From an uncultured Bacteroidales bacterium (GTDB lineage: Bacteria > Bacteroidota > Bacteroidia > Bacteroidales > UBA932), in contig CABTXO010000128.1 in the NCBI GenBank assembly GCA_902488725.1, positions 1 through 5,751 on the forward strand: a DNA stretch of 5,751 nt, read 5' to 3'. Positions 1-5,400 of this stretch are shown one piece after another (positions within the stretch are counted from its first letter, which is position 1; each line of letters opens with the position of its first letter). Under the pieces are notes generated by a model. The model had not been told where the DNA came from. It saw nothing but the letters and a program-made list of their open reading frames with translations, and searched no databases. The translations under genes and the position numbers were made by a program.

Positions 1-47
1 ACCCCCTCAAAGTAGCGTGTATACCATTTCACCACTACCGCAAGCAT
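1..47 (-). CDS. possible N-terminal start of a divergent gene (partial, unidentified)
   Basis: Reading leftward, an ATG at 47..45 opens a frame that stays open to the window edge, giving MLAVVVKWYTRYFEG. It is proposed only because a strong leftward promoter candidate (70-100) lies just upstream and would leave a short leader of roughly 15 bases. Fifteen codons are too few to identify a product or to test coding character, and an open frame of this length is expected by chance. A second leftward ATG at 27..25 hits a stop after six codons, so it is a poorer choice. Function unknown; low confidence. Confidence 0.3.
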   Translation of the reverse strand, partial: MLAVVVKWYTRYFEG

Positions 48-51
48 CTGT

Positions 52-66
52 TCCCGAGAATCGGGA
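52..66. repeat. small perfect inverted repeat TCCCGA-GAA-TCGGGA
   Basis: Six-base arms at 52-57 and 61-66 flank a three-base loop. No T-run follows on either strand in the position an intrinsic terminator needs. The arm motif TTCCCGA (51-57) recurs at 85-91, inside the spacer of the leftward promoter candidate. The repeat could be a hairpin in the leader of a leftward transcript, part of an operator, or chance. Confidence 0.35.
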
Positions 67-69
67 CTG

Positions 70-100
70 CAAAAATAGAGAATATTCCCGAATTCACAAA
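70..100 (-). promoter_or_regulatory. leftward Bacteroidetes-type promoter candidate
   Basis: On the - strand, TTTG (100..97) is followed after 19 bases by TATTTTTG (77..70). This matches the Bacteroidetes sigma-ABfr consensus (TTTG or TTG, 19-21 bases, TAnnTTTG) in both boxes. Transcription would start near base 62-66 and run out of the left edge of the window. It implies a gene divergent from rpsP, whose possible first codons are at 47..1. The AT-rich setting raises the chance of a random match. Confidence 0.5.
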
Positions 101-102
101 AT

Positions 103-134
103 TTTTCGCGAATGGGAAAATATTTGTATCTTTG
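103..134 (+). promoter_or_regulatory. promoter candidate for rpsP-rimM
   Basis: TATCTTTG (127-134) is a full match to the Bacteroidetes -7 box TAnnTTTG. The upstream box is weaker: TTTT (103-106), 20 bases away, in place of TTTG. The start of transcription would fall near 139-142, giving a leader of about 46-49 bases before the rpsP ATG at 188. The -33 box lies 2 bases from the -33 box of the leftward promoter candidate, so the two sites are back to back around CAAAATTTTT. No Shine-Dalgarno sequence precedes the ATG, as is usual in this phylum. Confidence 0.6.
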
Positions 135-187
135 CAGGCTTTCACGTGCTGGAAGCAATTGGTTATTCACTTTTAAACAGATTCACA

Positions 188-796
188 ATGGCTGTTAAAC
201 TCAGATTACAGCGCTTCGGAAAGAAGAATTTCGCATTCTTCCACATTGTCGTAGCGGACTCGCGCGCACCTCGCGACGGTCGTTACATCGAGCAACTCGG
301 CACCTACAACCCGAACACGAACCCCGCCACCATCGTTCTGGACGGTGAAAGAGCCCTTTCCTGGCTGAACGTCGGCGCGGAACCCTCTCTGGTGGTCCGC
401 AGAATTCTTTCCTATGAAGGCGTTCTGCTTCGGAAACACCTGAACAAGGGAATTGCGAAGGGTGCGCTCACGCAGGAGCAGGCCGACCAGAAATGGAACG
501 CTTGGAAAGCCCAGCGCGACGCCAAGATCGAAGCCAAGAAGGAAGGTCTCGTGAAAGAGGCTTCCGACAAGGCCCGGGCTGCCCGTGACGCAGAGAAGAA
601 GGTAAACCAGGAGCGGGCCGAGGCCCTCGCCAAGAAGGCTGAGGAACTCGCGGAAGCGGAGCGCAAGGCTGCCGCTGAAGCCGCTGCCGCCAAGGCTGCG
701 GAGGAAGCAGCAAAGGCCGCCGAAGAGGCCGCCGCCGCTCCTGCGGAGGCACCTGCTGCCGAAGAAGCGAAGCCCGAAGCACCTGCCGAGGCTTAA
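188..796 (+). CDS. rpsP: 30S ribosomal protein S16 with long C-terminal tail
   Basis: S16 is a primary-binding protein of the small ribosomal subunit that helps fold 16S rRNA. The protein has 202 residues. Residues 1-85 are the S16 core: MAVKLRLQRFGKK, the conserved VVADSRAPRDGRYIEQLGTYNP block (about 21-42), and the RALSWLNVGAEP stretch (55-66). The start at 188 is chosen because the family begins with MAVK-RLQR; an in-frame ATG at 17 would add 57 unrelated residues and cross the promoter. Most bacterial S16 proteins have about 80-90 residues, so more than half of this one is extension. Residues about 108-184 are Lys/Glu/Ala-rich and probably helical or coiled coil; residues about 184-202 are Ala/Pro/Glu-rich and probably disordered. 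Extended S16 proteins are typical of Bacteroidetes. The gene is followed after 4 bases by rimM. Family identity is certain; the role of the tail is unknown. Confidence 0.97.
   Translation: MAVKLRLQRFGKKNFAFFHIVVADSRAPRDGRYIEQLGTYNPNTNPATIVLDGERALSWLNVGAEPSLVVRRILSYEGVLLRKHLNKGIAKGALTQEQADQKWNAWKAQRDAKIEAKKEGLVKEASDKARAARDAEKKVNQERAEALAKKAEELAEAERKAAAEAAAAKAAEEAAKAAEEAAAAPAEAPAAEEAKPEAPAEA
515..793 (+). other. low-complexity coding tail of rpsP (Ala/Glu/Lys)
   Basis: Codons for residues about 110-202 of S16 are dominated by GCN, GAA/GAG and AAG. Short imperfect units such as EEAAKAAEEAAAA (172-184) repeat, then PAEAPAAEEAKPEAPAEA ends the protein. Such DNA is prone to in-frame length change by slippage, so the exact length may differ between strains. 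It remains in frame to the stop and shows no break. Confidence 0.7.
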
Positions 797-800
797 TTTC

Positions 801-1325
801 ATGACCGGGGCCCTTCCAGATCTGCTGACGGTCGCCCGGGTACTGAAATCCAACGGTACCGAAGGGGAAATCCTGCTGGGTTTCCGTTCCTTCGATTCGG
901 AACAACTCAACCAGAAGGAACCGGTGTTCATCCTTTTCGATGGACTGCCGGTCCCTTTTTTTATCGAATCTTTCACCTTTCGGGGGAGCAACCGGGCGCT
1001 CGTGCGCCTGACCGGCGTCCGGAATCTTGCGGACGCCGAAGAATTGGTCGGCAAGGACCTGCTCGTGGACAAAGCCCTCCTTCCGGAATATGACGATGAA
1101 GCGGATGGCCTGGACCTGGAGTCCCTCGCCGGCTGGTCGCTCTGCGACGCTTCCGGCCGGCCGGTCGGCACCATCACCGACTTCGAAGACATCCCCGGCA
1201 ACCCCTGCCTGTACGTGGAGACGGAAAACGGACAGGCAATGATTCCCCTCCACGAGGAACTCCTCCTGTCCGTCGACGAAGACGCGCGGGTCCTCACGAT
1301 GGAAATCCCCGCGGGTCTGATCTAG
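801..1325 (+). CDS. rimM: ribosome maturation factor RimM
   Basis: RimM helps assemble the head of the 30S subunit and works with ribosomal protein S19 and the 3' domain of 16S rRNA. The protein has 174 residues, the usual length. Residues about 9-92 are the N-terminal RimM barrel: VARVLKSNGTEGEILLGF corresponds to the family's glycine-containing HG-x-GEV segment, and RALVRLTGVRNLADAEELVG (66-84) is the conserved end of this domain. Residues about 105-172 are the PRC-barrel domain, with GWSLCDASGRPVGTITDFED and a strand near MIPLHEELLLSVD. The ATG at 801 lies 4 bases after the rpsP stop with no Shine-Dalgarno sequence, so translation is probably coupled to rpsP. In many bacteria trmD and rplS follow; here the next gene is on the other strand. 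Confidence 0.93.
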   Translation: MTGALPDLLTVARVLKSNGTEGEILLGFRSFDSEQLNQKEPVFILFDGLPVPFFIESFTFRGSNRALVRLTGVRNLADAEELVGKDLLVDKALLPEYDDEADGLDLESLAGWSLCDASGRPVGTITDFEDIPGNPCLYVETENGQAMIPLHEELLLSVDEDARVLTMEIPAGLI

Positions 1326-1331
1326 ATTTTC

Positions 1332-2117
1332 CTATTCCGATTTCGGCATGTAGTCCTCCGGGTTTTCCGCCTTGGAGACGGTCGGCGTGACCGGCTGCTG
1401 CACGGGGACCGGCTGCGCCGGCGTGGCGGTCATCCGCCGCTCATAGTCCTCTTTGACATCCCGGTAGAAGGAGGCCTGGGCTGCGAAAAGGTACGGATAG
1501 ACCCAGAGGAACCCGATGCCCAGGGTCACGAGGCAGAGCAGGAACCAGCCGATGAAGCTGAGGTACAGGTAGAACAGGTCGAACTTGCGGCCGTACACCA
1601 TGTCCTTGCTCAGGTTGATGGCCTGATCCACCGAGAGTTCCGGACGGTCTTCGAGGATGTAGTACGTCATCGCATAGGAAAAGGTTTTGATGATGCCGGG
1701 AATGACGAGGAGCAGGGTCCACAGAAAGATGAAAAAGTTCTTGAGGAAGTAGCCCCAAACGTGATGCCCGTAGTTGCGGTAACCGATTTTGAGGGAATTC
1801 GACACGACCTGTCCGTCTCCGTTGAAGAGCAGTTTCTTGAGGGCGTTGACGAATCCGACCATCAGGGGTCCCAGTAGGAAGATGAGCAGCACATACATCA
1901 GGAGCATGGAACGGACTGAGCTGCCTGCGTAGGCCATGGCGGCCTGGGTGTCTCCGGGCGCCGGTGCCTCCGCCGCGTGCTTGAACGACCACAGAAGATA
2001 GAATCCTTCGCAGGCGACCGCGAGCAGCGCCAGCACCAGCGTGGCCAGCACGGCCTGGGGCCAGTTGCCCTTCAGGGCGGCCCGGGCTTCTTCTTTGTAG
2101 GTCTTGTTTGCTTTCAT
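1332..2117 (-). CDS. DUF975-like integral membrane protein
   Basis: The protein has 261 residues and is probably an inner-membrane protein of unknown function. Recognisable DUF975 features are the N-terminal ARAALKGNWPQA (11-22), the LLVIPGIIKTFSYAMTYYIL core (136-155), the D-P-E-L-x-x-x-x-AI-x-x-S-x-x-M-x-x-G helix (157-176), and GIGFLWVYPYLFAAQASFY (200-218). Hydrophobic stretches lie at about 21-43, 71-97, 124-150 and 180-212, the longer ones possibly re-entrant or paired helices. The last 30 residues (about 231-261) are Pro/Gln/Thr-rich and end acidic, probably a cytoplasmic tail. The ATG at 2117 follows the lipoprotein gene's stop by 24 AT-rich bases, so the two are probably cotranscribed. 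The stop lies 6 bases from the convergent rimM stop. Family assignment is from remembered motifs; the molecular role is not known. Confidence 0.8.
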   Translation of the reverse strand: MKANKTYKEEARAALKGNWPQAVLATLVLALLAVACEGFYLLWSFKHAAEAPAPGDTQAAMAYAGSSVRSMLLMYVLLIFLLGPLMVGFVNALKKLLFNGDGQVVSNSLKIGYRNYGHHVWGYFLKNFFIFLWTLLLVIPGIIKTFSYAMTYYILEDRPELSVDQAINLSKDMVYGRKFDLFYLYLSFIGWFLLCLVTLGIGFLWVYPYLFAAQASFYRDVKEDYERRMTATPAQPVPVQQPVTPTVSKAENPEDYMPKSE

Positions 2118-2141
2118 ATTCGTAAAAAATTTAATGGGTTG

Positions 2142-2885
2142 TCAATATTCCAGGTAGACGTCCGCGGCGAAGTTGTCCATGCAGAAATAGCGCGGGATCT
2201 CCGGCTTGGAGGTCGTGATGTCGAATTTCAGGGCATCGATGTCCGGGGCTGCCTTCCTCAGGTCGAACACCTCCCAGTCCGTGACCACTTTCGGGGTGTC
2301 GCCCCGGTAGTCCACCAGGTAGAGCGATGCCGGGGTTCCGACGGCTTTCCCGCCCAGGTACCCGGTCGCGGTCACCTGCAGAAAGTCCCCTTTTGCGAAG
2401 AGGCCGTCGCCGACAGCCTTCAGCACGGCGCTGGAATTCGTCAGCAGACAGCCGAGCACTTTGCAGTTGTGGACCGGATAGCCTTCAAAATTGAAGATGA
2501 CGTCGTAGTCGGCCATCAGTGCCGGGTCCGGGTTGTCATAGAACGCGGCATAGACCCTGGAATTGCCGTAGCCCGCTCCCCGGCCGGCCGATGCGTAGGG
2601 ACAGAGTGTTCCGTCCTTGGCGAGGGAATCCCGCAGCAGGGAAAGGTGCCAGCCGCCCTGGAACACGTCATCTTCCACTTTGGACACCAGGAAGCACAGA
2701 TTGTCGATCCGGAGGTAACGGGATGTGAGCAGACTGTCCTTGAAGAAGGAAGCATTGAACCCGTCTGCAGAAGCCTCCATCGTCGCGATCATGCTGAATT
2801 TGGAGGTGGACGGACGGGAAGAGAAACAAGAAGAAACCAGCAGCGCAAGCGCCGCCATCAGGATCAGGTGTGCCGAGTTCTTCAT
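2142..2885 (-). CDS. predicted surface/periplasmic lipoprotein with DUF4465-like domain
   Basis: The protein has 247 residues from the ATG at 2885. Residues 1-20 are a lipoprotein signal: basic MKNS, a hydrophobic stretch to about 17, and lipobox LVSSC with Cys20 as the lipidated residue. The frame stays open further upstream into dapF, but a start there would bury this signal and the promoter. The body resembles DUF4465: YAAFYDN (112-118), a CLLTNSSAVLKAVGDG block (146-161), FAKGDFLQVTATGY (163-176), SLYLVDYRGD (187-196), a DWEVFDLRK strand (203-211) and the PRYFCMDNFA ending (231-240). It is rich in beta strand and suggests a jelly-roll-like binding domain exported to the envelope. DUF4465 proteins are common in Bacteroidetes; I recall some near cobalamin-uptake genes, but no transporter or riboswitch is seen here. 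The ligand is unknown. It is followed by the DUF975-like gene after 24 bases. Confidence 0.8.
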   Translation of the reverse strand: MKNSAHLILMAALALLVSSCFSSRPSTSKFSMIATMEASADGFNASFFKDSLLTSRYLRIDNLCFLVSKVEDDVFQGGWHLSLLRDSLAKDGTLCPYASAGRGAGYGNSRVYAAFYDNPDPALMADYDVIFNFEGYPVHNCKVLGCLLTNSSAVLKAVGDGLFAKGDFLQVTATGYLGGKAVGTPASLYLVDYRGDTPKVVTDWEVFDLRKAAPDIDALKFDITTSKPEIPRYFCMDNFAADVYLEY

Positions 2886-2905
2886 AATGTTTGGAATGTG
2901 ATTCT

Positions 2906-2936
2906 CAAAATTACAGCAAAATTTCCACAATGCCAA
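2906..2936 (-). promoter_or_regulatory. promoter candidate for the lipoprotein gene, starting on the dapF stop codon
   Basis: On the - strand, TTG (2936..2934) is followed after 20 bases by TAATTTTG (2913..2906), a full match to TAnnTTTG. The first three bases of the -7 box are the TAA stop codon of dapF. Transcription would start near 2898-2902, giving a leader of only about 13-17 bases before the ATG at 2885. The site would let the two envelope genes be expressed apart from the dap operon. The leading TTTG at 2940..2937 is spaced too far (23 bases) to be the main -33 box. Confidence 0.5.
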
Positions 2937-3747
2937 CAAATTCCGCCGGACCTGTGAGCCAGACTTCCCGCGCCGTGAAATGCGCTCCGCTCCCTTCCGG
3001 CACGAAATCGACCCGCAGGTCCGCAATGGCGGCGCGGACGGAATAGGAGACGGAGCCCCCGCCGACCGGCGAAGCGGGAATCTTCCGGGCATAGGCCGCC
3101 AGGGCGGCCGCGACGATGCCGGTGCCGCAGGCAAGGGTCCCGGCTTCCACCCCCTTCTCGAAGGTCCTGACCTGCAGCCCGTTGTCCAGGGGCTCCACGA
3201 AGTCCACGTTGGTTCCGACCGGAGCGAAGCGGGGGTCGTTGCGCAGCCGCTTCCCCTCCGATTCCACGGGATAGTCCGCGAGACCGGTGACGAATTTCAC
3301 CAGATGGCGGGTGCCCGTGTCCAGGAAACAGGCATTTTCGTCCAGGACCTGCGTGATGCCGGCTACGTCCCGCATTTTCAGCCGTACCGTCCGGACCGGG
3401 GAGTCCGCCGTCCCGTCCGTCAGCACGGCCGTGTGCAGGCCGTCCGGCGCCTCGAAATCGAATCGCCCGTCCCGGGCCGGGATGCCCAGCCGGGCGGCGA
3501 AGGCGGCGATGCAGCGGCCTCCGTTGCCGCACATCATGCCGGACGTGCCGTCCGGGTTGTAGAATTCCATCCGGAAATCGCGGGTGTCGCTGCCGCAGAG
3601 CAGCATCAGGCCGTCCGATCCGATGCCCAGGTGACGGTCGCAGATACGGCGGATGTGCGCCTCATCCAGACGGAGGTCTCCCGTGCGGTTGTCGCCGATC
3701 AGGAAGTCGTTCCCGGCACCGTGGTATTTGTACAGTTTGATGCTCAT
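2911..3747 (-). CDS. dapF: diaminopimelate epimerase
   Basis: DapF converts LL-diaminopimelate to meso-diaminopimelate in the cytoplasm, the last step before peptidoglycan precursor or lysine synthesis, using two cysteines as base and acid and no cofactor. The protein has 278 residues, the usual length. Cys73 sits in MMCGNGGRC and Cys207 in ACGTG, the two catalytic sites. KYHGAGNDF (7-15, Asn13), FYNPDGTSG (62-70, Asn64) and VGTNVDFVE (177-185, Asn180) are substrate-pocket segments. Two stretches depart from the common pattern: EKGVEAGTLACGTG (197-210) has Lys198 where most families have the substrate-binding Arg of ERG, and TGTRH (144-148) replaces the usual GNPH. The start at 3747 is 4 bases past the dapD stop, as expected in a coupled operon. 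The TAA stop doubles as the start of a promoter candidate. Identity is firm. Confidence 0.95.
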   Translation of the reverse strand: MSIKLYKYHGAGNDFLIGDNRTGDLRLDEAHIRRICDRHLGIGSDGLMLLCGSDTRDFRMEFYNPDGTSGMMCGNGGRCIAAFAARLGIPARDGRFDFEAPDGLHTAVLTDGTADSPVRTVRLKMRDVAGITQVLDENACFLDTGTRHLVKFVTGLADYPVESEGKRLRNDPRFAPVGTNVDFVEPLDNGLQVRTFEKGVEAGTLACGTGIVAAALAAYARKIPASPVGGGSVSYSVRAAIADLRVDFVPEGSGAHFTAREVWLTGPAEFVGIVEILL

Positions 3748-3751
3748 CCGT

Positions 3752-4522
3752 TCAACGCAGGAGGGTTTCCAATTCGACCGAAGCGGCGGTCTTGCCGTCC
3801 CGGTATTTCACGATGACGGGCGTGTAGAGCTGGATGCCGGCTTCCCGGGCGGGCCCCTTGGTGACGGGACGGCTGCCCGCGACGACCACCGCGCCGGCAG
3901 GCACGACCGTTCTTCCGTCGGGGGTCTTGGGCACGAAAGCGCCGGAGACGGCATCGTAGAGCGCCGTCCCGCGGGTGATGATCACGCCGGATCCGACCAC
4001 AGCCGCTTCCCGGACGATGGTTCCTTCGTAGATGCCGCAGTTGCCGCCGATGAAGGCGCCGTCTTCGACGATCACCGGCAGGGCGCCGGCAGGCTCCAGC
4101 ACGCCCCCCAGCTGTGTCGCGGCGGACACATGGACCCCCTTGCCGACCTGGGCGCAGGAGCCGACCGTCACGTGGGAGTCGATCATCGAGCCTTCCTCGA
4201 CACAGGCCCCGATGTTGATGTAGGACGGGGGCATGACGATGACGCCGGGCGCCAGATAGGCTCCGCAACGCACACCGGTGCCCCCCGGCACGATCCGCAC
4301 CCGGTCTTCCAGGGTGAAGCGGCGGAGCGGCAGGTCGTCCTTGTCGAAGAACGGGAACTGCCCCTGGGAATAATCGGCCAGAACGCCGGCCCGGAAGCCT
4401 TCCAGAATCGTTTCCTTGATCCAGGCGTTCACCTTCCAGACACCGTCGATTTTCTCGGCTACCCGGATTTCGCCGCGTTCGAGCCCGGCGACGACTTCAG
4501 CGAAGGATGCGTTCGGATTCAT
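3752..4522 (-). CDS. dapD: tetrahydrodipicolinate N-acyltransferase (succinyltransferase type)
   Basis: DapD transfers an acyl group, succinyl in characterised members, from acyl-CoA to tetrahydrodipicolinate in the acylated diaminopimelate pathway. The protein has 256 residues; E. coli DapD has 274, and the difference is mostly a shorter N-terminus. RVAEKIDGVWKVNAWIK (20-36) is the DapD N-terminal signature. From about 75 on, hexapeptide repeats build a left-handed beta-helix: MPPSYINIGACVEEGSMID, TVGSCAQVGKGVHVSAATQ, GGVLEPAGALPVIVEDGAFI. A C-terminal LYTPVIVKYRDGKT (232-245) closes it. Asp115 aligns by eye with the catalytic aspartate of E. coli DapD. The GGNCGIYEG segment (159-167) replaces ARSEVVEG of E. 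coli, so the acidic residue there is Gly163. This looks like a separate DapD subtype. The ATG overlaps the dapA stop as ATGA, supporting this start. Family sure; exact acyl donor less so. Confidence 0.92.
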   Translation of the reverse strand: MNPNASFAEVVAGLERGEIRVAEKIDGVWKVNAWIKETILEGFRAGVLADYSQGQFPFFDKDDLPLRRFTLEDRVRIVPGGTGVRCGAYLAPGVIVMPPSYINIGACVEEGSMIDSHVTVGSCAQVGKGVHVSAATQLGGVLEPAGALPVIVEDGAFIGGNCGIYEGTIVREAAVVGSGVIITRGTALYDAVSGAFVPKTPDGRTVVPAGAVVVAGSRPVTKGPAREAGIQLYTPVIVKYRDGKTAASVELETLLR

Positions 4523-5400
4523 AGGCGTGCGAGTGCGGCTTTCATGAGGTCCATCGTCGCGGGAGTCGCCGTCGTCAGCGGCAGACGCATGTCAGGAGCG
4601 CAGAGACCCAGGGCGGCCAGTCCGGCCTTGAGTGGTATCGGATTGCTTTCGACGAAGCAGTCCCGGAAAAGCGGCATCAGCCGGGCATTCCGGTCGCGGG
4701 CGACGGCCATGTCGCCGGCAGCGGCGGCTTCGACCAGCTCCACGACGAGCAGCGGGACAAGGTTCGAAGCGACGCTGATCACGCCGTCGCCCCCGCAGGC
4801 CATCAGCGGCCAGGTCTGATTGTCGTTCCCGCTCAGCACGCTGAAGCCTTCCGGGGCTTCGCGAATGATTTCCTGGATCTGGTTCAGGTCGCCGGAAGCC
4901 TCCTTCACGGCGATCACGTTCGGAATCTCCCGTGCGCAGCGCAAGGCGGTCGCGGCCTTCAGGTTCGTACCCGTGCGGCCGGGCACATTGTACAGCACGA
5001 TCCCCTTGGAGGTGGCGGCGGCCACCGCCCGGAAATAGTCATACATCCCTTCCTGCGTGGGTTTGTTGTAGTACGGCACGACCACGAGCCAGGCATCCGG
5101 TCCGCAGGGCTCCAGCAGGCGGATGTTCCGGAGGGTGGCGGTCAGGGAATTGGTGCCGACACCCGCCACGACGGGACGGTCCGGGCAGCATTCCCGGGTG
5201 ATCCGCAGCAGCTCGGCCCGCTCGTCATCTTCCAGGCAGGGCGTTTCGGCCGTGGAACCGAGCGGCACCAGGAAATGGACGCCCGCGGCAACCTGCCGCT
5301 CCACCAGTTTCCGGTAGGCGGGATAGTCCACCTTTCCGTCCCGGAACGGGGTGGCCAGCGCAGTCCCGCAGCCCCGCAGCAATTTTGTCTTCATCTTCAT
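4519..5400 (-). CDS. dapA: 4-hydroxy-tetrahydrodipicolinate synthase
   Basis: DapA condenses pyruvate with aspartate semialdehyde, the committed step to diaminopimelate and lysine, in the cytoplasm. The protein has 293 residues and is a complete TIM barrel of the usual length. Lys166 in IAVKEASG is the Schiff-base lysine. Tyr137 in LYNVPGRTG and Tyr111 in PYYNKPTQEG fit the proton-relay tyrosines, and Arg142 the substrate-binding arginine. The GTTGES motif of E. coli appears as GSTAET (48-53), with Ser49-Thr50 in place of Thr-Thr; Thr to Ser keeps the hydroxyl. The ATG at 5400 overlaps the dapB stop as ATGA; a second ATG two codons later (5394) is possible but would lose the overlap. Lysine feedback residues cannot be judged by eye. 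It sits second in the dapB-dapA-dapD-dapF operon. Confidence 0.96.
   Translation of the reverse strand: MKMKTKLLRGCGTALATPFRDGKVDYPAYRKLVERQVAAGVHFLVPLGSTAETPCLEDDERAELLRITRECCPDRPVVAGVGTNSLTATLRNIRLLEPCGPDAWLVVVPYYNKPTQEGMYDYFRAVAAATSKGIVLYNVPGRTGTNLKAATALRCAREIPNVIAVKEASGDLNQIQEIIREAPEGFSVLSGNDNQTWPLMACGGDGVISVASNLVPLLVVELVEAAAAGDMAVARDRNARLMPLFRDCFVESNPIPLKAGLAALGLCAPDMRLPLTTATPATMDLMKAALARL

Noticed and set aside
17..187. in-frame N-terminal extension of S16 from an ATG at 17
   Set aside because: The extra 57 residues are unlike any S16, and the stretch contains the promoter candidates; family start MAVK fits base 188.
206..1297. 363-codon open frame on the - strand opposite rpsP and rimM
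   Set aside because: It is antisense to two well-recognised genes and spans the gap between them. Its translation is Ser/Arg-rich with no family motif, as expected from GC-rich DNA with few stops.
2126..2141. TAAATTTT as a -7 box for the DUF975-like gene
   Set aside because: The last base does not fit TAnnTTTG and no TTG/TTTG lies at the right distance; the 24-base gap is better read as an AT-rich ribosome-loading leader within one transcript.
2483..2496. inverted repeat CTTCAA-AA-TTGAAG
   Set aside because: It lies inside the lipoprotein coding sequence, has a two-base loop and no T-run, and encodes an unremarkable stretch (FNFEG).
1977..2957. 326-codon open frame on the + strand opposite the lipoprotein gene
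   Set aside because: The - strand frame has a lipobox and a DUF4465-like pattern; the + strand product shows no coherent motif and crosses three gene boundaries.
2886..3134. upstream extension of the lipoprotein frame into dapF
   Set aside because: It would place the lipoprotein signal in the middle of the protein; MKNSAH at 2885 is a classic signal start.
2980..3816. 278-codon open frame on the + strand opposite dapF
   Set aside because: It mirrors dapF, whose catalytic motifs are unmistakable. The Arg/Gly/Ala-rich product is a shadow.
3653..4819. 388-codon open frame on the + strand opposite dapD and parts of dapA and dapF
   Set aside because: This is the longest frame in the window but antisense to conserved genes, with a His/Asp/Gly-rich product typical of the reverse complement of GC-rich codons.
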